This document shows positions 46,231 through 55,214 of a DNA stretch of 64,000 nt, in pieces. Where the stretch lies: contig NZ_CP087999.1 in assembly GCF_021044625.1 (NCBI RefSeq), positions 1,815,001 through 1,879,000 on the forward strand. The letters run 5' to 3'. Below the pieces are notes generated by a model. The model saw nothing but the letters and a program-made list of their open reading frames with translations, was not told the origin of the DNA and did not search any database. Made by a program: the position numbers and the translations under genes. The stretch's first letter is position 1, and each line of letters begins with the position of its first letter. The stretch is from Geomonas sp. RF6 (lineage in GTDB: Bacteria > Desulfobacterota > Desulfuromonadia > Geobacterales > Geobacteraceae).

Positions 46231-48390
46231 GTGACCGACGTGACTCAGACAGACGACTATCGCATTCAGGCGACTTCCGACCGTGCGGCGGAGTGCACCC
46301 GGGTACTGAAGGAAGGGGAGACCTTTGCCATCTTCGATTGCCATGGCGACATCCAGCCGATCGGCCTCGGCGAGCAGGGGATCTTCCACGAGGGGACCCG
46401 CTTCCTCTCCAAGATGGAGCTGCGCTTCGCCGGTGAGCGCCCCCTGCAGCTCGGCTCCACGGTGAACAAGCAGAACGAGTTTCTGGCGGTCGATCTGATG
46501 AACCCTGACTTTTACGCCGGGGACCGGCAGATTCCCCGGGACTCCCTGCACATATACCGCTCCAAGTTCATCTGGAAGGGGTGCTGCTTCGAGCAGCTGC
46601 GCTTCACCAACTTCAGCCTCGACCCGCTGGAGATCCCTTTCACCTTCCACTTCGCCGCCGACTTCGCCGACATCTTCGAGGTGCGCGGCAACCACCGGAA
46701 AGAGCGTGGCAGTTATCGCCCCGCCGAGGTTTCCGACGACACAGTTCTTCTCTCCTACGGCGGGCTCGACGGCGTCATGCGTTCCACGAAGATAAACTTC
46801 AAGCCCGCACCGAAGCGGCTGAAAAACAGCGAGGCGCACTACCAGATCGCGCTGCAACCGAAGGAATCCCTTACCCTCAGCCTGACCGTCACCTGCCACC
46901 GCCACGGCGGCGCAGTCTTCAGCGGCGGCTATGAGGAGGCGCTGGAAGAGGCACGCGCAGGGAGCAGGAAGCTCAGAAGCGACTACTGCGAGATCTCCAC
47001 CGACAACGATCACTTCAATCTCCTCCTGGAACGCTCCCAGGCCGACCTGATCATGATGACGAGCTGCACGGAACAAGGGCTCTATCCTTACGCCGGGGTC
47101 CCCTGGTTCAGCACCACCTTCGGCAGGGACGGGATCATAACAGCCCTGGAGATGCTCTGGGTCAATCCGGAGATAGCCCGCGGCGTCCTCTCCTTCCTCG
47201 CCTCCACCCAGGCCGAACGCCTCGATCCGGAAAATGACGAGGAGCCGGGGAAGATCGTCCACGAGACGCGCATGGGAGAGATGGCGGCCCTTCGGGAGAT
47301 ACCGTTCGGGCGCTATTACGGCAGCGTCGATTCCACCCCCCTCTTCATCATCCTCGCTGAAGCGTATTTCAAGTGCACCGGTGACCGGGAGTTCGTCTCC
47401 ACGATCTGGAACAACGTCTTGCGCGCGCTCGACTGGATCGACCTCTATGGCGATGCCGACGGTGACGGCTTCGTGGAGTACGCAAAGCACTCGCACCAGG
47501 GGCTGGTGCAGCAGGGGTGGAAGGATTCGAACGACTCCGTCTTCCACTCCGATGGCACCCTCGCGGACGCACCGATAGCACTGTGCGAGGTGCAGGGGTA
47601 CGTGTACGCGGCACGGGTGGCGGCGGCAGTCCTTGCCGAGGCTCTCGGCGAAGGGGGGCGGGGGACGCAGCTTCGTGAAGAGGCGGATGCGTTGCGCCGC
47701 AAATTCTGCGAGGCGTTCTGGTGCGACGACATCTCCTCCTACGCCCTCGCCCTCGACGGCGCAAAGCGCCCCTGCCGGGTACGATCCTCCAACGTCGGGC
47801 ACTGCCTCATGTCGCGGATTGCGGCCCCCGAACATGCCGATCTCATCGCCGCGCAGCTTACCTCCGACATCTTCTTCACCGGCTGGGGGGTGCGCACCAT
47901 CGCCACCACGGAAAAGCGCTACAACCCCATGTCGTACCACAACGGGTCGATCTGGCCCCACGACAACGCCCTCATCGCCATGGGGCTCGCGCAGTACGGC
48001 TTCCGCGAGGCTGCGATGACTGTTTTCGAGGGGATCTTCGACGCTTCTCTGGCGATGGACCTCCACCGGCTCCCGGAGCTTTTCTGCGGCTTCAAGCGGC
48101 GGGAGGACTTCTCGCCGATCCTCTACCCGGTCGCCTGCGCACCGCAGGCGTGGGCGGCAGCGTCTGTCTATTTTCTCCTGCAGGGGTGCATGGGGCTTAC
48201 CGTCGACGGCGAGAAACACCAGGTGCGTTTCGCCCATCCGGTGCTCCCGTCATTTTTGAACGAGGTGCGCATCAGGAGGCTCAGGGTGGGAGACTCCACC
48301 CTCGACGCAGTGCTGAAGCGCTATAACGGCGACATCGCGGTGAACATCCTGCGCAAGGAGGGACCTGTCGAGGTGATTATCGTAAAGTAG
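46231..48390 (+). CDS. Glycogen-debranching-type amylo-alpha-1,6-glucosidase
   Basis: The 719-residue protein has an N-terminal GDE_N_bis-type beta domain (about 20-230: GLGEQGIFHEGTRFLSKMEL) and a C-terminal (alpha/alpha)6 glucosidase domain with PWFSTTFGRDGIITAL, GWKDSNDSVFHSDG and YHNGSIWPHDNALIA. These resemble amylo-alpha-1,6-glucosidases acting on alpha-glucans. GTG start behind GGAGGG; the open frame further upstream lies inside the glycosyltransferase gene. It acts in the cytoplasm (no signal). Confidence 0.88.
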   Translation: MTDVTQTDDYRIQATSDRAAECTRVLKEGETFAIFDCHGDIQPIGLGEQGIFHEGTRFLSKMELRFAGERPLQLGSTVNKQNEFLAVDLMNPDFYAGDRQIPRDSLHIYRSKFIWKGCCFEQLRFTNFSLDPLEIPFTFHFAADFADIFEVRGNHRKERGSYRPAEVSDDTVLLSYGGLDGVMRSTKINFKPAPKRLKNSEAHYQIALQPKESLTLSLTVTCHRHGGAVFSGGYEEALEEARAGSRKLRSDYCEISTDNDHFNLLLERSQADLIMMTSCTEQGLYPYAGVPWFSTTFGRDGIITALEMLWVNPEIARGVLSFLASTQAERLDPENDEEPGKIVHETRMGEMAALREIPFGRYYGSVDSTPLFIILAEAYFKCTGDREFVSTIWNNVLRALDWIDLYGDADGDGFVEYAKHSHQGLVQQGWKDSNDSVFHSDGTLADAPIALCEVQGYVYAARVAAAVLAEALGEGGRGTQLREEADALRRKFCEAFWCDDISSYALALDGAKRPCRVRSSNVGHCLMSRIAAPEHADLIAAQLTSDIFFTGWGVRTIATTEKRYNPMSYHNGSIWPHDNALIAMGLAQYGFREAAMTVFEGIFDASLAMDLHRLPELFCGFKRREDFSPILYPVACAPQAWAAASVYFLLQGCMGLTVDGEKHQVRFAHPVLPSFLNEVRIRRLRVGDSTLDAVLKRYNGDIAVNILRKEGPVEVIIVK

Positions 48391-48447
48391 CTGAAAAGGA
48401 AGGTCCAGGAGGGGAACGTACAGCAACAAAAGAAGGAAGGTGCAACG

Positions 48448-48475
48448 AAAAAGCCTCGGTATCCCGGGGCTTTTC
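48448..48475. terminator. Bidirectional terminator
   Basis: AAAAAGCC-TCGG and CCGG-GGCTTTT pair around a short loop between convergent genes, with A-run and T-run on opposite sides. Confidence 0.8.
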
Positions 48476-48501
48476 TGTTACCGGCACTGTGGCAGCGCCT
48501 G

Positions 48502-48912
48502 CTATTTAGCCTCGATCGGCTTGGTGGTAAGAACCACCTGCGAGCTCGGCGTCTGCGCCGTACCGTAGTCCTCTGCCGTCACCACCAGCCGGAAGACCTT
48601 CAGGGGGGTGATCCCGGTGAGCTTGCCGTTGCGATCCTCGTCGATCTTCAACTGCCCGAGGTTGTACATCTGCTTGTCCGGTGTCTCCACCCAGACGACA
48701 TATGTGTTTTTCGGCGGTTGCAGATTCTGCGGAGGGGCCACATGGTTGAGAACGAGGCGAACGCGGGTGTTCCCGTTGTCGTCGAGCGAAGTCTGTGCCT
48801 CTCCCAAAGCGGCCGGGAGCGCCGTGGAGGACTGCACCTCCGTCTTGTGGGCGCAGCCGGAGACCCCGGCGAAGAGAAAAACTGCTGCCGCTAAAAGCGC
48901 TTTCCGCTTCAT
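48502..48912 (-). CDS. Small lipoprotein, unknown function
   Basis: The 136-residue protein has a lysine-rich start, a hydrophobic segment and a lipobox ending in GVSGC, then a beta-rich domain (VRLVLNHVAPPQNL, YVVWVETPDKQMYNLGQLKID, FRLVVTAEDYG) that looks immunoglobulin-like. AAAGGAG precedes the ATG. No family recognised. Confidence 0.72.
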   Translation of the reverse strand: MKRKALLAAAVFLFAGVSGCAHKTEVQSSTALPAALGEAQTSLDDNGNTRVRLVLNHVAPPQNLQPPKNTYVVWVETPDKQMYNLGQLKIDEDRNGKLTGITPLKVFRLVVTAEDYGTAQTPSSQVVLTTKPIEAK

Positions 48913-48996
48913 CTTTTTCTCCTTTTATTTCAGACAATTACCCGTACATCCTCTTTCAGTTTAAAGCCGCGCCGATGGGGTGTCAAGGAACCGCCC

Positions 48997-50226
48997 CTAC
49001 AGGAAGTACCTCACCTTGTGCAGCAGCGCGTGGTAGGCCATGATGAAGAGCGCGGCGTTCCACGACTGCCCCGGCATCCCCATCGGCTCTCCGCTCTCTC
49101 CGTGGAACCACTCGTTGAACTCCCAGTCGTTCACCCGGTTTGCCAGCGCGAGCTTTTCCAGTTCGAGCCTCGCCTCCTTTTCCATCCCCATCCGCCCAAG
49201 GAGCATGACCCAGAAGCCACCGACGAAAGGCCAGATGCCGCCGTTGTGGTACTGCCACGGGAGGTTCTGGCAGTGCCGCTGCATGTAGCGGCGCCACATC
49301 GGGCTTTGCCGCGAGATCGGCTCCCCCACCACCCTGATGGGGTACGGCAGGCTCGCCTGCATGGAGACAATCGCCCGTACCGTGCGGCACGCGGCGGAAG
49401 GGTCGGCAAGGCCCGTGAGGTGGGCCAGGAGGTTCCCGAAGATGTCCACCTCGTCCCCCCACTGGGAGAAATTGACGAAGCTGAGATAGAACGGGGTCGG
49501 CCTGCTCTTGTTGCGGATGTAGTGCATGAGGAGCCGCGCCCGGCGCTGGCCTGGAACGACATTCCCGAAGGGCCAGAAGAGGAGGTTTCCCCACTCACGG
49601 GTGTCGCGGGTGCCAGGAAGGTCGTAGAGTCGTTTGGTCCAGTACCACAGCGCGTTCGTGTACAGGACGAAGCCGGAGCGGGGCATGATGTCCGCCCAGT
49701 CGCTCGCCTCGTTTTGCTGCAGCAGGTACCACACCTGATGCTCCTGACACTGCAGCCAGCGCAGCGCCAGCGTGATGCGGGGAGCGAGTTCGATAGCGAG
49801 GCGGCCGTCGGGGTGGAAGCGGTCCAGGAGAGAGATCGCAATCAGCCACCAGAGGGTGGCATCGATGCACCCGGCATACCAGAAATCCACCTCGCCTATC
49901 TCCGGCTTCACGTACTTGGGGATCTGCCCGTTCGGCGCCTGGTGCCGCCCGAGTGCGAGAAGTCCGTCGCGGGCGGCGTCGGCGAGCTCCCCGTCCCCGG
50001 AGACCGCCATCCCGATCGCGCAGATGGAGGCATCCCTGCCGAAGATGCTGGCGTAGTGCCTCCCGAGGGCCCTGCTGCTCCGGCTGGAGGCGAGGACCCC
50101 GTCGGGGGTGCTGTTTTGCCGCAGCAGCTCCACCGACTTCTCGTAACAGCTCTCCACGACTTCGCTGCGCACCACCCCTCCCATAAGTACCGGATTTACA
50201 ACGCTAATGCATTCTTGACTGCCCAC
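48997..50226 (-). CDS. (alpha/alpha)6-barrel glycoside hydrolase-like protein
   Basis: The 409-residue protein has GRDASICAIGMAVSG near residue 60, QNEASDWADIMPRSG near 165 and a late QYHNGGIWPFVGGFWV, matching GH100/amylo-glucosidase-like (alpha/alpha)6 enzymes; the DWAD aspartate is a candidate catalytic acid. Start is GTG at 50226 with GAGGA upstream; ATG 14 codons later is possible. It lies near the debranching enzyme gene but on the other strand. Substrate (sucrose or an alpha-glucan) is unclear. Confidence 0.78.
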   Translation of the reverse strand: MGSQECISVVNPVLMGGVVRSEVVESCYEKSVELLRQNSTPDGVLASSRSSRALGRHYASIFGRDASICAIGMAVSGDGELADAARDGLLALGRHQAPNGQIPKYVKPEIGEVDFWYAGCIDATLWWLIAISLLDRFHPDGRLAIELAPRITLALRWLQCQEHQVWYLLQQNEASDWADIMPRSGFVLYTNALWYWTKRLYDLPGTRDTREWGNLLFWPFGNVVPGQRRARLLMHYIRNKSRPTPFYLSFVNFSQWGDEVDIFGNLLAHLTGLADPSAACRTVRAIVSMQASLPYPIRVVGEPISRQSPMWRRYMQRHCQNLPWQYHNGGIWPFVGGFWVMLLGRMGMEKEARLELEKLALANRVNDWEFNEWFHGESGEPMGMPGQSWNAALFIMAYHALLHKVRYFL

Positions 50227-50291
50227 ACCAATCCTCTATCCTTCTAGTATGACAGAATGTCCGGCAAAGCCAGGGGAAAGGAGGCAGCTGA

Positions 50292-50684
50292 ATGGGATGT
50301 GAAAAAGGGAGTCCCGTCACCATAGGCTTCACCTGCAGGCTCGAGGACGGCACGCCGTTCGATCCGGGGGAGCACGGCAGGCTGAGGGTGGTCCCCGGAG
50401 AGCGGATGCTGCCCACGCTCGAGCAGGGGGTCGTGGGGATGGAGCCGGGCGAGCGCCGGGTGATTGCTGTTCCCGCCGGGGAGGTGAACGCTTTCCTGCG
50501 CAGCCGCACCGCTCCCCCCCCTCCGCAGCGCGACAGGCGCCCCGGGTTCGGCTACGACTTCGGCCCCGGTGACGGCGGCGACGTCCTTCTCACCATACCG
50601 CACCCTCCGGCGAAGCCCCCTCGGGAGGTACCCGCCGGCGCGGCGACCGTGCTTTTCGACGTCACGGTCCTGGCTGAAGAGTGA
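50292..50684 (+). CDS. FKBP-type peptidyl-prolyl isomerase, SlyD-like
   Basis: The 130-residue protein has the FKBP pattern FTCRLEDGTPFD near residue 13, PTLEQGVVGMEPGERR near 41 and a closing FDVTVLAEE strand. An insertion rich in proline and glycine replaces the usual IF flap. AAAGGAGG precedes the ATG. It diverges from the hydrolase gene. Confidence 0.82.
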   Translation: MGCEKGSPVTIGFTCRLEDGTPFDPGEHGRLRVVPGERMLPTLEQGVVGMEPGERRVIAVPAGEVNAFLRSRTAPPPPQRDRRPGFGYDFGPGDGGDVLLTIPHPPAKPPREVPAGAATVLFDVTVLAEE

Positions 50685-50709
50685 CTCGCAAAAAATAGCA
50701 GAAATAGTG

Positions 50710-50737
50710 TTTACATCATCCGGGACGGCGATACAAT
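50710..50737 (+). promoter_or_regulatory. Sigma-70 promoter of the riboswitch unit
   Basis: TTTACA (50710-50715) and TACAAT (50732-50737) are separated by 16 bases. Transcription would start about base 50744, exactly at the first stem of the riboswitch. Confidence 0.65.
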
Positions 50738-50745
50738 AAGAGTCA

Positions 50746-50845
50746 GCCTGTTTCCGAAAAGGTAACTTGAAAGCAATTTCAAGGCACAAAGCTCGTGGAT
50801 CTGTTACGCGAGTAACATGATAGCCCGGCTGCCGAAGAAACAGGC
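50746..50845 (+). ncRNA. GEMM-I cyclic-dinucleotide riboswitch
   Basis: P1 pairs GCCTGTTTC (50746-50754) with GAAACAGGC (50837-50845). P2 is CTTGAAA-GCAA-TTTCAAG (50766-50783) with a GNRA loop. P3 is GTTAC-GCGA-GTAAC (50803-50816), also GNRA-capped. Conserved junction pieces include AAAAGGTAAC before P2, GCACAAAGC between the stems and ATGATAGCC...GGCTGCCG after P3. This is the GEMM-I plan. Ligand may be c-di-GMP or, as for many Geobacter GEMM-Ib RNAs, 3',3'-cGAMP; I cannot assign the deciding position with certainty. A terminator follows 11 bases on. Confidence 0.85.
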
Positions 50846-50855
50846 GACATCTCCG

Positions 50856-50888
50856 AGCCGCCCATCGCACCCCGATGGGCGGCTTTTT
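50856..50888 (+). terminator. Riboswitch expression platform terminator
   Basis: GCCGCCCATCG and CGATGGGCGGC form a perfect 11-bp stem followed by TTTTT, between the aptamer and the downstream gene. Ligand binding in the aptamer is expected to change readthrough. Confidence 0.85.
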
Positions 50889-50912
50889 CGTTCGGGAAAG
50901 GGAGGTAGAGAA

Positions 50913-51416
50913 ATGAGACGGAACAGGATGGGGAAGAGGCTCTGCTGCGCGGCCGTGGCGGGAGTCGCCGCCTCTTTCCTCATACAGATGATGCAGACGG
51001 CGGGTCAGAAGCTCGCACCTTCGCAGATGCCGCCGATCAGGCAGCACCCGGGAGAATACATGGTGGAGAAGGCGCAGGCGCTCCTTCCCGAGAAGGCTGC
51101 GGGGAAACTTTCGGCGGGGGCGAAGGAGCGTGTATCACAGCTTCTTGGCCTCGGCTACGGTACGACCTTCACGATTCTGTACGCCCTCATGCGGCGACGG
51201 GTGAAAAGGGTGAACGTACCGCTCGACGGCACCATCCTCGGGCTGGTGACGTGGGGGGCGGGGTATCTCGGCTGGCTCCCGGCGACAGGGCTCATGCCAC
51301 CGATTACGAAGCAAAGGGCGCCGCAGGTTGCGGGAGCGGTGGTGAGCCACCTCGTCTTCGGCATCGCCGCGGTACAGATGAACCGCGCGCTGCACAGGAC
51401 CTTCGGCAGGCGCTGA
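50913..51416 (+). CDS. YagU/DUF1440-like membrane protein under riboswitch control
   Basis: The 167-residue protein has an N-terminal hydrophobic segment (CCAAVAGVAASFLIQMM) and three more in the second half, with LGYGTTFTILYALM, GTILGLVTWGAGYLGWLP and VVSHLVFGIAAVQMNRAL. This resembles the YagU/DUF1440 family of inner-membrane proteins of unknown role. The ATG at 50913 follows GGGAGG and lies just after the riboswitch terminator; the frame open upstream crosses the terminator and is rejected. Confidence 0.75.
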   Translation: MRRNRMGKRLCCAAVAGVAASFLIQMMQTAGQKLAPSQMPPIRQHPGEYMVEKAQALLPEKAAGKLSAGAKERVSQLLGLGYGTTFTILYALMRRRVKRVNVPLDGTILGLVTWGAGYLGWLPATGLMPPITKQRAPQVAGAVVSHLVFGIAAVQMNRALHRTFGRR

Positions 51417-51430
51417 AGAGGCACCTCTTG

Positions 51431-54400
51431 CTATCCCCTCCCCTCCCGGGTGCCCCCCTTCGCCTGCTCCTCGTACAGCTCGCGCACCGTGCCCACTGTA
51501 TCCGCCTCGAGAGGGGACTTGTCCGGCCGATAACGCTTCACCCGCGCAAAGCGCAGGGCGAATCCCCCGGGGTAGCGGGGGCTCGCCTGGATGTCGCTGA
51601 AGGCGACCTCCACCAGGAGCTCGGGACGGACGTACACGGTCCAGCTGTCGCGGTAATCCTCCAGCTCGAGCAGGTGCTTTGTCTGCCAGGCGAGCATGGC
51701 GTCGGTCATCCCCTTGAAGGTCTTGCCGAGCATGACAAAGCCCCCCGCGGGGTCGCGCGCCCCGAGGTGCAGGTTGCTCAGGAAACCGCTCCGGCGCCCG
51801 TGCCCCCACTCCGCCGCCAGGACGACCAGGTCGAGCGTCTGCACCGGCTTCACCTTCAGCCATCCCGCCCCCCTGCGCCCCGCCTCGTACGGCGAATCGA
51901 GAGCCTTCGCCATCACCCCCTCATGCCCGCGCTCCAGGAGATCGGAGAGAAAACGCTCTGCCTCCCCCAGCTCCCCCGTCACGAGACGCGGGATCACCAC
52001 TTCCCCCGGGAGTGCCTCTCGAAGGAGTGAAAAGCGCTCCTCCTCCGGGCGGTCTATCAGGCTTTCGCCGTCGAGATAGAGGCAGTCGAAAAAGAAGGGG
52101 GAGAGGGGGTGGAGCTTTTGCGCCCCCTCCGTCTCCAGCTTTCGCCCGAAGCGCCGCATCGTCGTCTGGAAGGGGTACGGCGACCCGTCCCGGTGCAGGA
52201 CGAGGACCTCGCCGTCCAGGATGAGCGAGCGGGGGGGGAATCGCCGCGCCGATTCGACCAGCTCCGGGACCGCAGCAGTCACCTCGTTCAGGTTACGGCT
52301 GTAGATGCGGATTTCTTCCCCTTCCTTGTGCAGCTGAATCCTCGCCCCGTCGAGCTTCCATTCAAAGGATGCCTTCCCGAGCCGCCCGAGGGCATCGGCG
52401 AGGTCGGCGGCAGGCTGGGCGAGCATCGGAGAGACCGGCGTGAAGAGCGTGATGTCGAAGCGGGCGAGCCCGCCCCTCCCTTCGCGCAGTGCTGCTGCGG
52501 CGACGGTGGCAAGGTCCCCGGCGAACATGGCGGCCCGGCGCAGAAGCGCTGGCGGGACATCCGCCGCTTTGGCCACCGCCTCTGCCATGATCCCCTCCAG
52601 CGCCCCCTGACGCAGCTCCCCGACGACCAGGCGGGCCAGGAAATCCTGCTCCTCCCCCGTGGCACGACGAAGGAGTGCCTGGAGGATCTCGGCCCGGCGC
52701 GCAGCGGATCCTGAGCCGACGGTGGCGGCGACGCGGCTGAAGACGGAATCGACCTCCAGAAGGGTGAGGGTCGGGAGGTGAGCGGGGGGGACACGCGCCG
52801 CGAAGACTCTGGCAAAGCCGACCCCGATGCGCCCCTGGCGCAACATCCCCGAGAGGTAGCTGATCCCTGCGGCGACTTCCTCCGGGGCGAATCTGGCGAT
52901 GCAGCCGGAGAGGAGCGCGATCTTTGCGAGGCGACTGGCGGTGCGGGAGAGTTCTTTCGAGGTGGTGACGACTTCGTGCAGAAGCATGGCTTTCTCACAC
53001 TGGGGGGCTACTGCAATGATAGCGTCACGGCAGGCTGCTGCAAAGGGAGGGTTAACGCGCGCCACAGCCAGCGAGAGCAGGATCGCGGCGCCGATCATGA
53101 ACCACGTCATGTAGTCGCCGATGTAGCCGCTGTGAATCCGCCGCAGGAGCCGCGCCACCGGCATGAGCACCCTCTGTGCCCCCTTTTTCAGGGGCGCCGC
53201 GCACGGGATACCGAAAAGGGCTGCGGCCGCGAGTATTGCAGCGAGTGAAGCACCCGCTATTCCGGTGGCGAATTCGGGGGAGATCGTCCCCTGCGGCGGA
53301 ATCGGGCGGATCGTTCCGGTCCGAAGGACCGCGGCGCGGTATCCGGCCGTGTCGCTGAGATGCCACGCTGCCGCGCCGGCGAGGCGGCTTGCACCGGGGA
53401 CCACGCCGGCCGCCAGGGCGCAAAGGACGAGAAGAAGGAGGGGGACCCACATCGTCGCCGGCGTCCTCTTCTCCTTGCCGAGCACCTCCGGGAGTTCCGA
53501 GTCTCCCGTCGAGGGGGCGGAGGCGGAGAGGAAGTCCGCGGAGCCGAGTCCGTAGAAGACGCTGCCGCCGCTGCGCAGAACCGCGGCGCCGGTCAGGGCG
53601 GCGCACCCGGTGAAAAGGGGTGAGACGAAGCTCCATCCGTACGATGCGGCGGCCGATCCTATGGCCGATTCACCGGCAGACCCGGCAAAGGGGGGGAGCC
53701 CGGCCAGGGCGAGGCCGCAGACGAGGTAGAGGAGCGGTACAACAGGGGCTGCACGTCCGCATTTGCCGCGCAGCGTCTCCTCGTCTACCGAGCCGCAGTG
53801 GTACAGGACGATCCCGGTCCCGATGAAAAGCGCGCCCTTGACGCAGCCGTGCCCGATGACATAAAGAAGGGTTCCGGCAAGGGCGGAGCGGTCGAGGAGG
53901 GCGATTCCCGCCAGCATGATCCCGGCGTGGCTGACGGTGGAATAGGCGAGGAGCCGCTTCATGTGGCGCTGCAGGAATGCGAGGGAGGCGCCGACGACCG
54001 CGGTGGCGATCCCCATGGAGAGGAAGAGCGTGCGCAGGAGATCGGTAGGTGCCGAGTCGCTGAAGGCTGCCCAGTAGATCCGCGCCACCGCGTAGAGGCC
54101 GAGTTCTACCATGACCCCGGAGAAGAGGACCGACGCGGGGGTGGGGGCGACCGCATGTGCATCGGGGAGCCAGAAGTGGAAGGGGACGATCGCCCCCTTC
54201 ACCAGGAAGCCGGTCGCCAGCAGCATGAAGGCGACCAGCACCGTCGTGTCGGCGCCGTGGAGAGCAACGGAGCTCCCGATGAGTGCGAGGTTCAGGGCGC
54301 CGGTCCTCGCGTAGAGGATCCCGATCCCCATGAGGACGAGGAAGGCGCCGATGCTGTTCATGACGGCGAAGTTCAGCGCCCCCTCCAGGGGGCCGGTGTC

Positions 54401-54868
54401 CTCTATCTTGTATCCGGTCAGGGCGTAGGCGACGACACCCATGAGCTCGAAAAAGACGAACATGTTGAAAAGGTCGCCGGTGAGGCAGAAACCCTCCATG
54501 GAGGCGAGGAAGAGGAGCATGAGGGTGTGGTAGAAGGTCCCGATGATCTTGAAATAGTGCCAGGAGAAGAGAAGCCCCATGACGGTCAGAAAGGCGGCGA
54601 ATGAGGCGAGCCCTGCGCCGGCAGGATCTATGACAAAGGCGATCCCGACGGTGAAGCCGTGCACGGGGGTCCACCCCCCGAACCAGTAGACGAGGGTCCG
54701 CTGCAGGGAGGCATGAAGGAGAAAGAGGTCGAGGGCAAAAACCGCCAGCGCCACCCCTATCGCCAGGAGATCGAGGAGCCGGTGCTTTGCCGGCGTCTTC
54801 TCGAGGACGACGATCAGTGCCGCCATGATGAGCGGGATTATTACCGGGAGGGGAGCGGCGCTTTCCAC
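51431..54868 (-). CDS. MrpD-type antiporter subunit read through into ATP-dependent DNA ligase
   Basis: One uninterrupted 1145-codon frame encodes two unrelated proteins. Residues 1 to about 627 are a MrpD/NuoM-like proton-conducting subunit, with the TM glutamate in FFELMGVVAYALTGYK, the lysine in LVKGAIVPFHFWLPDAHAVAPTPA and a late HSGYIGDYMTWFMIG helix. Residues 628-1145 are a LIG1/LigB-type ATP-dependent DNA ligase, with KLDG (K838, AMP-accepting), LDGEVLV, GVMAKALDSPY and WLKVKP motifs. An internal ATG at 52987 (MLLHEVVTTSKELSR) matches a normal ligase start, with weak GAGAAAG upstream. Either a real fusion, a lost stop codon, or re-initiation at 52987. Start is GTG, directly after mrpC. 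Confidence 0.82.
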   Translation of the reverse strand: MESAAPLPVIIPLIMAALIVVLEKTPAKHRLLDLLAIGVALAVFALDLFLLHASLQRTLVYWFGGWTPVHGFTVGIAFVIDPAGAGLASFAAFLTVMGLLFSWHYFKIIGTFYHTLMLLFLASMEGFCLTGDLFNMFVFFELMGVVAYALTGYKIEDTGPLEGALNFAVMNSIGAFLVLMGIGILYARTGALNLALIGSSVALHGADTTVLVAFMLLATGFLVKGAIVPFHFWLPDAHAVAPTPASVLFSGVMVELGLYAVARIYWAAFSDSAPTDLLRTLFLSMGIATAVVGASLAFLQRHMKRLLAYSTVSHAGIMLAGIALLDRSALAGTLLYVIGHGCVKGALFIGTGIVLYHCGSVDEETLRGKCGRAAPVVPLLYLVCGLALAGLPPFAGSAGESAIGSAAASYGWSFVSPLFTGCAALTGAAVLRSGGSVFYGLGSADFLSASAPSTGDSELPEVLGKEKRTPATMWVPLLLLVLCALAAGVVPGASRLAGAAAWHLSDTAGYRAAVLRTGTIRPIPPQGTISPEFATGIAGASLAAILAAAALFGIPCAAPLKKGAQRVLMPVARLLRRIHSGYIGDYMTWFMIGAAILLSLAVARVNPPFAAACRDAIIAVAPQCEKAMLLHEVVTTSKELSRTASRLAKIALLSGCIARFAPEEVAAGISYLSGMLRQGRIGVGFARVFAARVPPAHLPTLTLLEVDSVFSRVAATVGSGSAARRAEILQALLRRATGEEQDFLARLVVGELRQGALEGIMAEAVAKAADVPPALLRRAAMFAGDLATVAAAALREGRGGLARFDITLFTPVSPMLAQPAADLADALGRLGKASFEWKLDGARIQLHKEGEEIRIYSRNLNEVTAAVPELVESARRFPPRSLILDGEVLVLHRDGSPYPFQTTMRRFGRKLETEGAQKLHPLSPFFFDCLYLDGESLIDRPEEERFSLLREALPGEVVIPRLVTGELGEAERFLSDLLERGHEGVMAKALDSPYEAGRRGAGWLKVKPVQTLDLVVLAAEWGHGRRSGFLSNLHLGARDPAGGFVMLGKTFKGMTDAMLAWQTKHLLELEDYRDSWTVYVRPELLVEVAFSDIQASPRYPGGFALRFARVKRYRPDKSPLEADTVGTVRELYEEQAKGGTREGRG

Positions 54869-54869
54869 G

Positions 54870-55214
54870 TCACCCTCTCATCGGCGTCTCGCGCCGCGGG
54901 TCGAGCGTTCCCCCCTTCTTGTGGGCCTGGAGCGCGCAGATGAGGATGAGCGCGGAGACGGTAGCCCCCACCACGATATCGGTGAGGGCGAGGGACTGGA
55001 CGACCGGGTCGACGAGGGGAGCCCCGGACGGGAGCTTGTCCACGATCGGCGCGGTCCCCCCCTTCCGGTACCCGATGGAGAGGAGAAGGACGTAGGTGGA
55101 GGACTGCGCCACGAAGAGGCAGCTCACCAGGTGAATGGTGTTCCTGCTGGTGGCGACACCGTAGAGCCCCACCAGGAAGAGCCAGACCGTCACGGCAAAT
55201 GGCAGCAGAGTCAT
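54870..55214 (-). CDS. mrpC: Mrp antiporter subunit C
   Basis: The 114-residue NuoK-like protein has three hydrophobic segments and the family pattern GLYGVATSRNTIHLVSCLFVAQSSTYVLLL and DPVVQSLALTDIVVGATVSAL (given here as separate parts of helices 1-3). It sits between mrpB and mrpD with overlapping or abutting ends, the standard Mrp order. Confidence 0.9.
   Translation of the reverse strand: MTLLPFAVTVWLFLVGLYGVATSRNTIHLVSCLFVAQSSTYVLLLSIGYRKGGTAPIVDKLPSGAPLVDPVVQSLALTDIVVGATVSALILICALQAHKKGGTLDPRRETPMRG

Noticed and set aside
46165-48237. A 690-codon open frame antisense to the debranching enzyme gene
   Set aside because: Same cause: GC-biased codons leave the opposite strand open. No ribosome-binding site or motif supports it.
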